Below, piece after piece: positions 1 through 7,721 of a DNA stretch of 20,606 nucleotides (the first letter of the stretch is position 1; each line of letters begins with the position of its first letter). The notes beneath the pieces are model-generated. The model was not told the DNA's origin. It did no database searches and saw only the letters and a list, made by a program, of their open reading frames with translations. Source of the stretch: an uncultured Megasphaera sp. (GTDB lineage: Bacteria; Bacillota; Negativicutes; Veillonellales; Megasphaeraceae); NCBI GenBank assembly GCA_900554215.1, contig USGG01000031.1:1-20606 (forward strand), written 5' to 3'. The position numbers and the translations under genes are program-made.

Positions 1-72
1 GCTACAAAATACTGTAACAGGAGCATATACCCCAACATTTGACAAAGAACCATAACTTTTGCATAGACACAG

Positions 73-103
73 CAAAGAGCTGCCTGATAGGGGCAGCTCT
101 TTG
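73..103 (+). terminator. Strong hairpin, possible terminator of an upstream gene
   Basis: A perfect 12-bp stem (73-84 with 92-103) closes a 7-base loop. The 3' arm ends in CTCTTTG but no long T-tract follows, so termination is uncertain. It lies about 18 bases after a stop codon at 53-55 that could end a gene entering from the left edge. Confidence 0.45.
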
Positions 104-153
104 TCATGCAGAAACTATGTGTTATTGCCAATACATTTCATAATTATAAAATC

Positions 154-208
154 AAAACAGCTGCGGCGAGAGAAAGACTCTGCATTTTCCTGCCGCAGCT
201 GTTTTTTT
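154..208. terminator. Intrinsic terminator after the SorC-family regulator
   Basis: A perfect 14-bp stem (154-167 with 192-205) encloses a 24-base loop. Seven T follow on the plus strand; on the minus strand the stem is followed by TTTTGATTTTATAATT. It lies 13 bases beyond the stop codon of the minus-strand regulator and probably terminates that gene. It could also stop transcription arriving from the left. Confidence 0.75.
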
Positions 209-220
209 CGAGATGCATGG

Positions 221-1165
221 CTATGGTTCTTCTTGCAGAAGGCGTTTGGCTGTGAACTGGTCTGTAATGAGGACATTGGCATAGCCGCCTTTTAAGGCTG
301 CTCGGATGCTGGCGACCTTGGCAGCTCCTCCCGACAGGAGAATGCTGTATTCTTTGGTCCGCAGGCAGTCGAGGTCAATGCCGACGGTGCGGTTATTCAG
401 CTCAGGGCTGGAAATATTGCCGTCCTTGTCGAAGAAGCGCGAGCAGATATCGCCGACGGCATGGGTCTTGAGAAATTCCTTTTCTTCTTCGTCGGCGTAT
501 CCCAGACGGAAAAAGAGGGCGTTATCGCGGACCGTACCGACGCTGAACAAGGCGATATTGGCGTTGCGGCCCAGTTCCAGGACGCGCTTTACGTGCCGGT
601 CTTTGTAGACCATATCCTTTACGGTCTTGGAATCAAACAGTACGGGCAGGGGCAGGTACTGGGCGATGGTTTCGTAGTTTTTGGCAAAGCGTTCGAGGAT
701 TTCATTGGCGTAGGTTTCACCGGCAGCTAAGGTAATGCCTCCTTCGAGCTGGACAATCTGTGCGCCCCGCAGGGGATGGGGCAGAAGGGCGTGAGAAAGG
801 CAGTGCATGGTCGTACCCCAGCCGACGCCGATGATATCGCCGTCTTGGACGATTTTGCTGAGGTATTCGGCGCCTACCTGGCCAATGTATTTTTTGATGT
901 CTTCTTCGTCTTCAATGGGTGCGTTTGCAATGCAGGCGTCTTTGAGGCCGAAGGACGTGATGATTTTTTTTGCCAGAAGGCTTTGGTCTTCAATGGGATC
1001 GAAGATTTCGATGCGGACAAAGCCCATGTCTTTGGCGTATTGGAGAATACGCGATACGGACGGGCGGGACAAGTTGAGCTCTTTGGCTATTTCGGTCTGG
1101 CTGTAGCCGGACTGATAATATAATTTGGCAGCACTGATGGCTATTTTATTTTTATTATTTTGCAT
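221..1165 (-). CDS. SorC/DeoR-family transcriptional regulator, probable glycerol regulon regulator
   Basis: This is a 314-residue DNA-binding regulator. The N-terminus (about residues 8-45) is a helix-turn-helix with the SorC-type pattern SQTEIAKELNLSRPSVSRIL. The rest matches the SorC sugar-binding effector domain, with the typical VGVGWGTT-like and late LLSGGAAK segments. Family members bind phosphorylated sugars or triose phosphates and act as repressors or activators. The start at 1165 is preferred over an upstream in-frame start at 1195 because AAGGCGG lies about six bases before it. The gene is divergent from glpK, and two matching operator-like elements sit in the two glp promoters, so glycerol-3-phosphate or dihydroxyacetone phosphate is a likely ligand (inference). 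Firmicutes glp genes are more often controlled by GlpP antiterminators or GlpR, so this pairing is less usual. Confidence 0.88.
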   Translation of the reverse strand: MQNNKNKIAISAAKLYYQSGYSQTEIAKELNLSRPSVSRILQYAKDMGFVRIEIFDPIEDQSLLAKKIITSFGLKDACIANAPIEDEEDIKKYIGQVGAEYLSKIVQDGDIIGVGWGTTMHCLSHALLPHPLRGAQIVQLEGGITLAAGETYANEILERFAKNYETIAQYLPLPVLFDSKTVKDMVYKDRHVKRVLELGRNANIALFSVGTVRDNALFFRLGYADEEEKEFLKTHAVGDICSRFFDKDGNISSPELNNRTVGIDLDCLRTKEYSILLSGGAAKVASIRAALKGGYANVLITDQFTAKRLLQEEP

Positions 1166-1226
1166 GGTTATCCGCCTTATCTGAAAATTTGGCAATGGAA
1201 TTCATAGTGATGTCTATAATACTTCT

Positions 1227-1235
1227 ATTATAGCA
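1227..1235 (-). promoter_or_regulatory. Extended -10 promoter for the SorC-family regulator
   Basis: Read on the minus strand this is TGCTATAAT, an extended -10 box. A TTGATA lies only 13 bases upstream, too close for a normal -35, so the promoter probably relies on the extended -10. It would give a leader of roughly 55 bases before the start at 1165. Confidence 0.5.
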
Positions 1236-1395
1236 CAGAATGAGGTATCAAGGATATGTATTGTCAAAAATAACCACATATTTGAGAGTATCTTTTGATG
1301 ACAAATATTCTATAAATAGCATATACTATTTACTGAATGCGAAAAAGACATAATGAATTAACCAGCTATATGTGATATGCAATAAACAGAAAAAA

Positions 1396-1425
1396 TGTAA
1401 AATAAATATTGCAATTATTTTCACA
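1396..1425. promoter_or_regulatory. Putative operator in the glpK promoter
   Basis: A 30-bp element begins with TGTAAAAT and ends with ATTTTCACA, which are inverted half-sites, and has ATTGCAAT near its centre. The last 19 bases (TATTGCAATTATTTTCACA) recur exactly at 3941-3959 in the promoter of the next glp unit, with the same TGTAAAA half-site at the same distance. It overlaps the -35 and spacer, as expected for a repressor site. The likely binder is the divergent SorC-family regulator (inference). A lone similar half-site, TGTCAAAAATAA, lies at 1262-1273. The rest of the 349-bp interval 1166-1514 holds only AT-rich sequence and the two promoters. Confidence 0.6.
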
Positions 1426-1437
1426 TGCTAATATAAT
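1409..1437 (+). promoter_or_regulatory. Sigma-A-type promoter of glpKF
   Basis: TTGCAA (-35, 1409-1414) and a consensus TATAAT (-10, 1432-1437) are separated by exactly 17 bases. The start site would be near 1444, leaving a leader of about 70 bases before glpK with no obvious riboswitch or hairpin. Confidence 0.85.
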
Positions 1438-1514
1438 TAAGACAACGCATAACCCATATGCTAAACCTGAAAGAAGAGAAGAGAAAAGAGATGTGTTGAA
1501 AGGAGTTTGGTATT

Positions 1515-3017
1515 ATGCAGAAAAAGTATGTTATGGCGTTGGATGCGGGGACGACGAGTAACCGCGCGATTATTTTTGACGAAGAATCACGCATCGTCAG
1601 CGTCAGCCAGAAAGAGTTTACCCAATATTTCCCGCAGCCTGGGTGGGTAGAACATGACGCCAACGAAATCCTTCATACGATGGTGGAAGTCATGAAGGGT
1701 GCGTTGGAGCAGAGCGGCCTGACGGCGGCAGATATTTCGGCTATCGGTATTACAAATCAGCGCGAAACGGCTGTCGTATGGGATAAGACGACGGGCTGTC
1801 CCGTTTACAACGCTATCGTTTGGCAGTCCCGTCAGACTGCGGCTATTTGTGAAGATTTGATCAAACAAGGCCTGGTCGACGAATTTAAGGAAAAAACGGG
1901 CCTGGTTATCGATGCGTACTTCTCCGGCACGAAGGTAAAATGGATTTTAGATACTGTCGAAGGGGCAAGAGAAAAGGCCGAAAAAGGAGAGCTCCTCTTC
2001 GGGACGATTGATTCGTGGCTCATTTGGAAACTCAGCGGCGGCAAGGTTCATGTAACGGATTATTCCAATGCGTCCCGTACGCTCATGTTCAATATCAAGA
2101 CTCTCGAATGGGATGACCAGCTTCTTTCGTATCTCGACGTGCCGAAGAGCATGCTGCCGGAAGTCCGTCCGTCCAGCGACGTTTACGGATATACAGACCC
2201 GGCGATCCTCGGTGCGCCCGTCAAGATTGCCGGCGCAGCCGGCGACCAGCAGGCAGCGCTGTTTGGCCAGACCTGCTTTGAACCGGGCATGGCAAAGAAT
2301 ACGTATGGCACGGGCTGCTTCCTCCTCATGAACACGGGAACGGAACCGATCGAATCGAAAAACGGCCTCGTCACGACGATTGCCTGGGGCCTTGACGGCA
2401 AAGTGGAATATGCTCTGGAAGGCTCGATTTTCGTTGCCGGCTCGGCTATTCAGTGGCTCCGCGACGGCATCCGCCTCATCGATACGGCTCCCGATTCGGA
2501 ATGGGTAGCTAAGCGCGTTCCCGACTCGGATGGTGTATATGTCGTACCGGCCTTTGTCGGCCTCGGCGCTCCGTACTGGGATATGAATGCCCGCGGCACG
2601 ATTATCGGCATTACCCGCGGTACGACGAAAGCCCACATCGTCCGGGCAACCCTCGATTCCATGGCCTACCAGACGATGGATGTCCTCGGCGCGATGGAAG
2701 CCGACTCGGGCATCAAGTTAGCTTCTCTGAAGGTAGACGGCGGCGCCTGCGCCAACAATATGCTCATGCAGTTCCAGGCCGATATCCTCGGAGTACCTGT
2801 CGATCGCCCGCAAGTTATCGAAACGACGGCTCTCGGCGCGGCATATTTGGCCGGTCTGGCCGTCGGCGTATGGGAATCGAAGGACGAACTGCGTCATAGC
2901 TGGAAGCTTCAGAACCGCTTCGAACCGACTATGGATGCAGAAAAATCGGCGGCATATTATAAAGGCTGGCGCAAGGCTGTCAAGCATGCCATGCACTGGC
3001 TCGACGACGAAGACTAA
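1515..3017 (+). CDS. glpK: Glycerol kinase
   Basis: The product phosphorylates glycerol with ATP to sn-glycerol-3-phosphate in the cytoplasm, trapping glycerol that enters through GlpF. It is 500 residues, the usual family length. Diagnostic FGGY-kinase features are visible: the ATP/phosphate loop DAGTTSNR at residues 10-17, NQRE at 81-84 for glycerol contact, AIVWQSRQT shortly after, GDQQAALFGQ near 243 with the catalytic aspartate, and GGACANN late in the protein. The start follows AAAGGAG at good spacing. It is the first gene of a two-gene unit with glpF, 32 bases downstream without a terminator. Its promoter carries the putative SorC-regulator operator. Nothing is missing or truncated. 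Confidence 0.98.
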   Translation: MQKKYVMALDAGTTSNRAIIFDEESRIVSVSQKEFTQYFPQPGWVEHDANEILHTMVEVMKGALEQSGLTAADISAIGITNQRETAVVWDKTTGCPVYNAIVWQSRQTAAICEDLIKQGLVDEFKEKTGLVIDAYFSGTKVKWILDTVEGAREKAEKGELLFGTIDSWLIWKLSGGKVHVTDYSNASRTLMFNIKTLEWDDQLLSYLDVPKSMLPEVRPSSDVYGYTDPAILGAPVKIAGAAGDQQAALFGQTCFEPGMAKNTYGTGCFLLMNTGTEPIESKNGLVTTIAWGLDGKVEYALEGSIFVAGSAIQWLRDGIRLIDTAPDSEWVAKRVPDSDGVYVVPAFVGLGAPYWDMNARGTIIGITRGTTKAHIVRATLDSMAYQTMDVLGAMEADSGIKLASLKVDGGACANNMLMQFQADILGVPVDRPQVIETTALGAAYLAGLAVGVWESKDELRHSWKLQNRFEPTMDAEKSAAYYKGWRKAVKHAMHWLDDED

Positions 3018-3049
3018 TGGCGTAGCGTTCAGAAAGCGGGTGTCTGTAT

Positions 3050-3775
3050 ATGGATAATTTAATCGGTGAATTTTTTGGTACGATGGTGCTTATCGTGTTC
3101 GGGGCCGGCGTCTGCGCCTGCAACACACTGACGAAATCGAAAGGCCAGAACGGCGGTTGGATCTGCATTACCGTCGGATGGGGCTTTGCCGTAACTCTCG
3201 GCGTATTTACGGCGACGACTCTCGGTGCGCCTCAGGGCGATTTAAATCCTGCCGTTACGCTGGCGAAGACGATGATCGGCATTTACACCTTTGAACAGTT
3301 CCTGGCGACGTCTGTCGTCCAGATTCTCGGCGCAATGTGCGGCGCAGCCATCGTTTGGCTGGCGTATCTGCCGCATTGGGCGGAAACGGAAGACAAAGCG
3401 GCTAAACTGGGCATTTTCTGCACGGCTCCGGCTATCCGCAACTATCCGGCCAACATCTTGTGCGAAATTATCGGCACGTTCTTCCTGGTATTTGTCATCT
3501 GGATGATTTTCTCCAAACCGGTGGGAGCGATGCCTCCCGGCGTAGGTCCGTATATTGTCGGTATCCTTATCTGGGCCATCGGCCTCAGCCTCGGCGGCCC
3601 GACGGGATATGCCATTAATCCTGCCCGAGATCTCGGTCCTCGTCTGGCCCATGCGATTTTGCCGATTGCCGGCAAAGGCGGCTCGGACTGGGGATATGCC
3701 TGGGTTCCCGTCGTTGCGCCCATCATTGGCGCATTGGTAGCCTATGGCGTGGCTTCGGCGCTCAATATATTCTGA
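3050..3775 (+). CDS. glpF: Glycerol uptake facilitator (aquaglyceroporin)
   Basis: This 241-residue MIP-family channel has six predicted membrane helices plus two half-helices. The two NPA boxes are at residues 66-68 (GDLNPAVTL) and 190-192 (YAINPARDLGPR). An aspartate follows the second NPAR, a mark of glycerol facilitators rather than water-only aquaporins. Trp44 (GWGF) and Arg193 match the Trp and Arg of the GlpF selectivity filter. It lets glycerol diffuse through the cytoplasmic membrane. It sits directly behind glpK and is followed by a terminator, so glpKF is one transcription unit. Its ribosome binding site (GCGGGTG) is weaker than those of its neighbours. Confidence 0.97.
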   Translation: MDNLIGEFFGTMVLIVFGAGVCACNTLTKSKGQNGGWICITVGWGFAVTLGVFTATTLGAPQGDLNPAVTLAKTMIGIYTFEQFLATSVVQILGAMCGAAIVWLAYLPHWAETEDKAAKLGIFCTAPAIRNYPANILCEIIGTFFLVFVIWMIFSKPVGAMPPGVGPYIVGILIWAIGLSLGGPTGYAINPARDLGPRLAHAILPIAGKGGSDWGYAWVPVVAPIIGALVAYGVASALNIF

Positions 3776-3796
3776 TAATTGCATAGACCTTTTTAT

Positions 3797-3832
3797 ACAG
3801 GGACTTCTGCGTATGCCGGGAGTCCCTGTTTT
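3797..3832 (+). terminator. Intrinsic terminator after glpF
   Basis: The arms ACAGGGACT (3797-3805) and AGTCCCTGT (3821-3829) form a 9-bp stem followed by a short T-run. It lies about 20 bases after the glpF stop and separates glpKF from the next glp unit, which has its own promoter. Confidence 0.75.
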
Positions 3833-3929
3833 ATGGGAATGAATTTTCGTATACACGACGCTTTTACAGAGTGACTGCATGCGGCGATTTTCTCATAACT
3901 AAATTCTTCACAATGCAAAAATGGAATTT

Positions 3930-3959
3930 TGTAAAAATGCTATTGCAATTATTTTCACA
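3930..3959. promoter_or_regulatory. Second copy of the putative glp operator
   Basis: A TGTAAAAAT half-site is followed by a 19-base block identical to 1407-1425, ending ATTTTCACA. Half-site spacing and position relative to -35 and -10 are the same as in the glpK promoter. It overlaps the -35 box. The match stops exactly at the block edges while flanking bases differ, which points to conserved function rather than a recent duplication. Confidence 0.65.
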
Positions 3960-3971
3960 AACAGATATAAT
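3943..3971 (+). promoter_or_regulatory. Sigma-A-type promoter of the glycerol-3-phosphate dehydrogenase unit
   Basis: TTGCAA (3943-3948), a 17-base spacer and a perfect TATAAT (3966-3971) repeat the architecture of the glpK promoter. The start site would be near 3978, about 50 bases before the start codon at 4028. Confidence 0.87.
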
Positions 3972-4027
3972 GAAGCCATCAGGTAAACACTATTGTATTG
4001 GATTCCGCAAAGAAAGAGGTTGTGAAC

Positions 4028-5494
4028 ATGACAAAACAAGCAGATGTCGTCGTCATCGGCGGCGGTATTACCGGCGCTGCCATACTGTATGAATTGGCCA
4101 AATATAACCTTCGTGCAGTCTTGGTGGAACAGGAACCGGAACTGGCTGCCGGCACGACAAAGGCGAACAGCGCGATTCTCCATGCCGGGTTTGATGCGCC
4201 GACAGGCAGCATGAAGGCTCGCATGAACGTAGAAGGCAACGCCATGTACCATGAGCTGAAAGACGAACTGGATTTGGAAATCGAATGGACAGGTTCTTTC
4301 GTAGCTGCCGTAGACGATGAAGAAATGAGCGTCTTGAATGATCTGCTCGAACGGGGCAAAGCCAACGGCGTTCCCGGCCTTGAAATCTGGGACGGCGACA
4401 AGGTGCGCGAAAAAGAACCGAACGTCAGCAAGGATATCAAAGGCGCTCTCTGGGCTCCTACTGCCGGCATCTGCTGGCCCTTCGGCATGGCCTTGGCCTT
4501 TGCTGAAAACGCCGTCATCAACGGCGCCGAAGTGCTCCGCGAATGCCAGGTAACGGGCATTACCGTAGAAAACGGCGCGGTAAAAGCCGTCGAAACGGAT
4601 CAGGGCACGATTGAAACGAAATATGTCATCAACGCTGCCGGCGTCCATGCCGACGACGTAAGCCGCATGGCCGGCGACGATTCCTTCACCATCATGCCTC
4701 GCCGCGGTGAATATATCCTCTTTGATAAAACGGCGCAGAAAGACCTCGTATACTCGCCGATTTTCCCGACGCCGACGAAAATGGGCAAGGGCATCCTCGT
4801 CTGTGCTACGACGCACGGCAACGTATTCGTAGGACCGAATGCCCACGACCTGGACGGCAGCGAAAAAGACGACACGGCCGTTACGATTCCGGGCATGAAC
4901 GAAACCCTCGAAAAAGCCCGCAAGCTCGTGCCGAACATCCCGGCCGGCGCAGCCATTACGGAATTTGCCGGCGTCCGTGCCGTATCCAGCACGGGCGATT
5001 TCATTATCGGCCAGTCTGAAAAGACCAAGGGCCTCTTCCAGGCAGCCGGCATACAGTCCCCGGGTCTGACGTCAGCTCCGGCTATTGCCAAATTCATCGT
5101 AGGCGAAATCGTCGCTGAAACAGCCGCGGCGCCGAAGGAAGACTACAAGAAGGGACGTCCGGCCCAGCCCTGCTTCCGCACCCTCAGCGATGACGACAAG
5201 AAAGCCCTCATCGCTAAAGACGCCGCATACGGCCGCGTCATCTGCCGCTGCGAAACGATTACGGAAGGCGAAATCATCGACGCGATCCGCCGTCCTGTAG
5301 GCGCGCGTACCGTCGACGGCGTAAAACGCCGCACCCGCGCCGGCATGGGCCGCTGCCAAGGCGGTTTCTGCGGTCCCCGCGTCACGCAGATTTTGGCTCG
5401 CGAACTAAACATCCCCGTAACGGAAGTTCGCAAGGAAATGAGAAAATCCTATATGTTCTACGATAAAGAAACTCAGAGCGGAGGTAAGGCATAA
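4028..5494 (+). CDS. glpA: FAD-dependent glycerol-3-phosphate dehydrogenase with C-terminal [2Fe-2S] BFD domain
   Basis: The product oxidises glycerol-3-phosphate to dihydroxyacetone phosphate with FAD. The first ~370 of 488 residues are a DAO/GlpA-type flavoprotein: the dinucleotide fold VVVIGGGITGA is at residues 7-17 and LHAGFD at 51-56. A BFD-like [2Fe-2S] domain follows, with CRC at 406-408 and CQGGFC at 443-448. This architecture resembles the catalytic subunit of anaerobic G3P dehydrogenase, not the aerobic GlpD. The ATG at 4028 is chosen over a TTG at 3998 because AAAGAGG lies eight bases before it. Its stop overlaps the next ATG by one base, so the three genes are translationally coupled. 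No membrane anchor is visible in it or its partners. Confidence 0.93.
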   Translation: MTKQADVVVIGGGITGAAILYELAKYNLRAVLVEQEPELAAGTTKANSAILHAGFDAPTGSMKARMNVEGNAMYHELKDELDLEIEWTGSFVAAVDDEEMSVLNDLLERGKANGVPGLEIWDGDKVREKEPNVSKDIKGALWAPTAGICWPFGMALAFAENAVINGAEVLRECQVTGITVENGAVKAVETDQGTIETKYVINAAGVHADDVSRMAGDDSFTIMPRRGEYILFDKTAQKDLVYSPIFPTPTKMGKGILVCATTHGNVFVGPNAHDLDGSEKDDTAVTIPGMNETLEKARKLVPNIPAGAAITEFAGVRAVSSTGDFIIGQSEKTKGLFQAAGIQSPGLTSAPAIAKFIVGEIVAETAAAPKEDYKKGRPAQPCFRTLSDDDKKALIAKDAAYGRVICRCETITEGEIIDAIRRPVGARTVDGVKRRTRAGMGRCQGGFCGPRVTQILARELNIPVTEVRKEMRKSYMFYDKETQSGGKA

Positions 5495-6762
5495 TGGCTG
5501 AACAACTGTATGATATTATCATCGTCGGCGGCGGCCCGGCAGGTCTTTCGGCCGCATACAGCGCTTGGGAAAACGGCGCGAAGAAAATCCTCGTCCTCGA
5601 ACGCGACCGCGAAGCGGGCGGCATTCTCCAGCAGTGCATCCACAATGGCTTTGGCCTGCATCACTTCAAGGAAGAGTTGACCGGCCCGGGCTATGCGCAG
5701 CGTTGCTACGACCTGGTAAAAGATAAACTGGAAATCGAAATCCTCGTCGATACGATGGTTCTCGACGTTCATGAAGATAAAACTGTCACGGCTGTCAGCC
5801 CGAAACACGGCCTCATCACCGTACAGGGCAAGACGATCATCCTCACCATGGGCTGCCGCGAACGTACCCGCGGCGCCATCCGCACGCCGGGCTATCGTCC
5901 GGCCGGCGTATTCACTGCCGGCGCAGCGCAGCGCATGGTCAACATGGAAGGTTATCTGCCGGGCAAGAAGATCGTCATCCTCGGCAGCGGCGACATCGGC
6001 CTCATCATGGCCCGCCGCATGTCCCTCGAAGGCTGCAAGGTGCAGGCTGTTCTCGAAATCTGCCCCTTCTCCAACGGCCTGACCCGCAACATGGTACAGT
6101 GTCTGTACGATTACGACATTCCCTTGTACCTGTCCCATACGATTACGGCCATTCACGGCAAAGACCGCGTGACGGGCATTACGGCGGCCAAAGTCGACGA
6201 CCATATGCAGCCCATTCCGGGTACGGAATTCGACATCGACTGCGATACGCTGCTCCTGTCCGTCGGCCTCATTCCGGAAAACGAATTGTCCCGCGGCTTG
6301 GGCCTCGCTATGCATCCCCTTACGAGCGGCCCCATCGTCGACCAGCACCGTGAAACGAGTATGCCCGGCATCTTCGCCGCCGGCAACGTCGTTCACGTTC
6401 ACGACCTCGTCGACTTCGTATCGGAAGAAGCGGAAATCGCCGGCAAGTTTGCCGCACTGAAGGCCTTGGGCCAGATGGAAGGCGAAGTTGCCGATGTCAA
6501 GGTCGAACCGGCTGACGAAGTACGCACCTGCGTACCCCAGCACATCCGCGCCGCAGCCGAAGGCGAAACGGTTCGCTTGTTCATGCGCGTCCGCCGTCCT
6601 CTCAAAAAATGCCGCCTGACGGTTACGAGCGGCGACGACGTCTTAGTGACCAGAGTCCTCCCTGTCGCTAAACCGAGCGAAATGATTGCCGTCAACGTAC
6701 CGGCTGACAAAGCGAAAGGCCATCATGCCGACTGGACTGTTTCCGTAAAGGAGGAAGCGTAA
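5494..6762 (+). CDS. NAD(P)/FAD-dependent oxidoreductase subunit of the G3P dehydrogenase set
   Basis: This 422-residue flavoprotein has a first dinucleotide site at residues 11-17 (VGGGPAG), the AGGILQQCIHNGFG segment at 41-54, and a second site GSGDIG at 164-169 that would bind NAD(P)H or a second nucleotide. PGIFAAGNVVHVHDL is the usual FAD-closing motif. The last ~90 residues form a separate beta-rich region. Proteins of this type occur beside GlpA-like and DUF1667 genes in Firmicutes and Thermotogae, in the place of GlpB. It probably moves electrons between the GlpA-like subunit and NAD(P)+ or another carrier (inference). The start overlaps the previous stop (TAATG) and follows GGAGG. 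Cysteine pairs of thioredoxin-reductase type are not evident. Confidence 0.88.
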   Translation: MAEQLYDIIIVGGGPAGLSAAYSAWENGAKKILVLERDREAGGILQQCIHNGFGLHHFKEELTGPGYAQRCYDLVKDKLEIEILVDTMVLDVHEDKTVTAVSPKHGLITVQGKTIILTMGCRERTRGAIRTPGYRPAGVFTAGAAQRMVNMEGYLPGKKIVILGSGDIGLIMARRMSLEGCKVQAVLEICPFSNGLTRNMVQCLYDYDIPLYLSHTITAIHGKDRVTGITAAKVDDHMQPIPGTEFDIDCDTLLLSVGLIPENELSRGLGLAMHPLTSGPIVDQHRETSMPGIFAAGNVVHVHDLVDFVSEEAEIAGKFAALKALGQMEGEVADVKVEPADEVRTCVPQHIRAAAEGETVRLFMRVRRPLKKCRLTVTSGDDVLVTRVLPVAKPSEMIAVNVPADKAKGHHADWTVSVKEEA

Positions 6763-6763
6763 C

Positions 6764-7135
6764 ATGAGTGTAGAAACGAAACAACTGAACTGCATCAACT
6801 GCCCCATGGGCTGCCTGCTGACCGTTACCTTGACGGACGGCGCGATTACGGACGTAACGGGCAATACATGCCCCCGCGGTGAAACGTACGCCCATCAGGA
6901 ACTGACCAATCCTCAGCGCATGCTGACCTCGACGGTACGCATTTCCGGCGGCGAGCTGCCTCTCCTGCCGGTCGTGTCGAAATCGACCTTGCCGAAGGGG
7001 AAAATCCTCGAATGCGCGCAGGCTCTGCGGGCTGTTTCCATTGAAGCTCCGGTTAAGACCGGCGATGTCATCGTAGCCAATATTTTGGGTCTCGGTGTGG
7101 ACATTGTAGCCAGCCGCGATATGGATAAAATCTAA
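6764..7135 (+). CDS. DUF1667 four-cysteine protein, small subunit of the G3P dehydrogenase set
   Basis: The 123-residue product has the DUF1667 pattern with cysteines at 10, 13, 17 and 36 (CINCPMGC and TCPRGE). This spacing resembles the N-terminal [4Fe-4S] segment of molybdopterin oxidoreductases, but no cofactor domain follows. It likely holds one Fe-S cluster or a metal and serves as an electron-transfer or assembly subunit for the two preceding flavoproteins (inference). It begins one base after the previous stop behind AAAGGAGG and ends the operon at a strong terminator. Its biochemical role in the family is not established to my knowledge. Confidence 0.85.
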   Translation: MSVETKQLNCINCPMGCLLTVTLTDGAITDVTGNTCPRGETYAHQELTNPQRMLTSTVRISGGELPLLPVVSKSTLPKGKILECAQALRAVSIEAPVKTGDVIVANILGLGVDIVASRDMDKI

Positions 7136-7175
7136 GGAAGACGCAGTATATATCAATACATAATGCAACCCTCAA

Positions 7176-7210
7176 AAAAGACTGCCATGACTATGTCATG
7201 GCAGTCTTTT
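7176..7210 (+). terminator. Intrinsic terminator of the G3P dehydrogenase operon
   Basis: A perfect 16-bp stem with a TAT loop (7176-7191, 7195-7210) ends in TTTT and begins with an A-run. It lies 40 bases after the DUF1667 stop. The A-run means it could also work on the other strand. Confidence 0.9.
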
Positions 7211-7596
7211 CGCATCCTGCTGGCAGACAGAATGAAGGGCCTGTACGACGTAATAAGAAGAACGGAGGAATAGCCGTAGTGATTTATTTTTCTGGTACTG
7301 TACGGCAAAACATGCTGGATCGACTGCTCGGTCAGGTATGGTTTATTGAAGACCTTGGCATGCAGTGCTCCAAAAAGAATCATCGGCAAGGAGGATGGGA
7401 GAAATGCTTTTCCATAGGGACCGACAACATAACCATGCCTGATGCGGCAATGGGAAGACAAGACGTTGGACTGGCTGAAATGGGTAGCACAGAAGGGACT
7501 CCGGCAGAGAAAAACGGCTTTGAGAAAGCAGGCCTTGACGTATACGGAAGGCGAGGGATTCAGAATGTCAGGAGGGCCTTGAAACGATGTATAGAT
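7211..7596. other. 386-bp stretch without a recognisable gene; one weak ORF
   Basis: The stretch lies between two strong hairpins. The best candidate is a 111-codon plus-strand ORF from GTG 7279, preceded by GGAGG at 7264-7268, to a TGA at 7612-7614. The stop falls inside the arm of the next hairpin, no promoter is evident and the protein shows no motif I know. A minus-strand ORF (7153-7461, about 100 residues) runs through a terminator and looks no better. It may be a decayed gene or intergenic filler. Confidence 0.25.
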
Positions 7597-7651
7597 AATA
7601 AGACGTTCTCCTGACGGCTGCTGTGATGCAGCGGCAGGAGAACGTCTTATT
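7597..7651. terminator. Long composite hairpin, probable bidirectional terminator
   Basis: A perfect 17-bp outer stem (7597-7613 with 7635-7651) encloses an inner GCTGC/GCAGC hairpin. The A/T-rich base of the stem gives short T-runs on both strands. It would end transcription leaving cysK on the minus strand and anything coming from 7211-7596. Confidence 0.7.
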
Positions 7652-7654
7652 TGT

Positions 7655-7690
7655 GATATGCCCCACTGGATATAGAGGATGGGGCGTATC
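7655..7690. terminator. Second hairpin downstream of cysK
   Basis: An 11-bp stem with one G-U pair (7655-7665 with 7680-7690) and a 14-base loop lies 32 bases beyond the cysK stop on the minus strand. A clear T-tract is missing on that side, so it may work in tandem with 7597-7651 or protect the mRNA 3' end. Confidence 0.45.
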
Positions 7691-7721
7691 GTTTCCTTTT
7701 ATTACATTATTATACTATATA

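Noticed and set aside
2..55. Possible C-terminal end of a gene entering from the left edge
   Set aside because: An 18-codon tail ending in TAA, ahead of the hairpin at 73-103, is suggestive but too short to identify or support.
5473..6543. A 356-codon open frame antisense to the flavoprotein of the G3P dehydrogenase set
   Set aside because: Composition is typical of an antisense shadow and it overlaps a well-supported gene.
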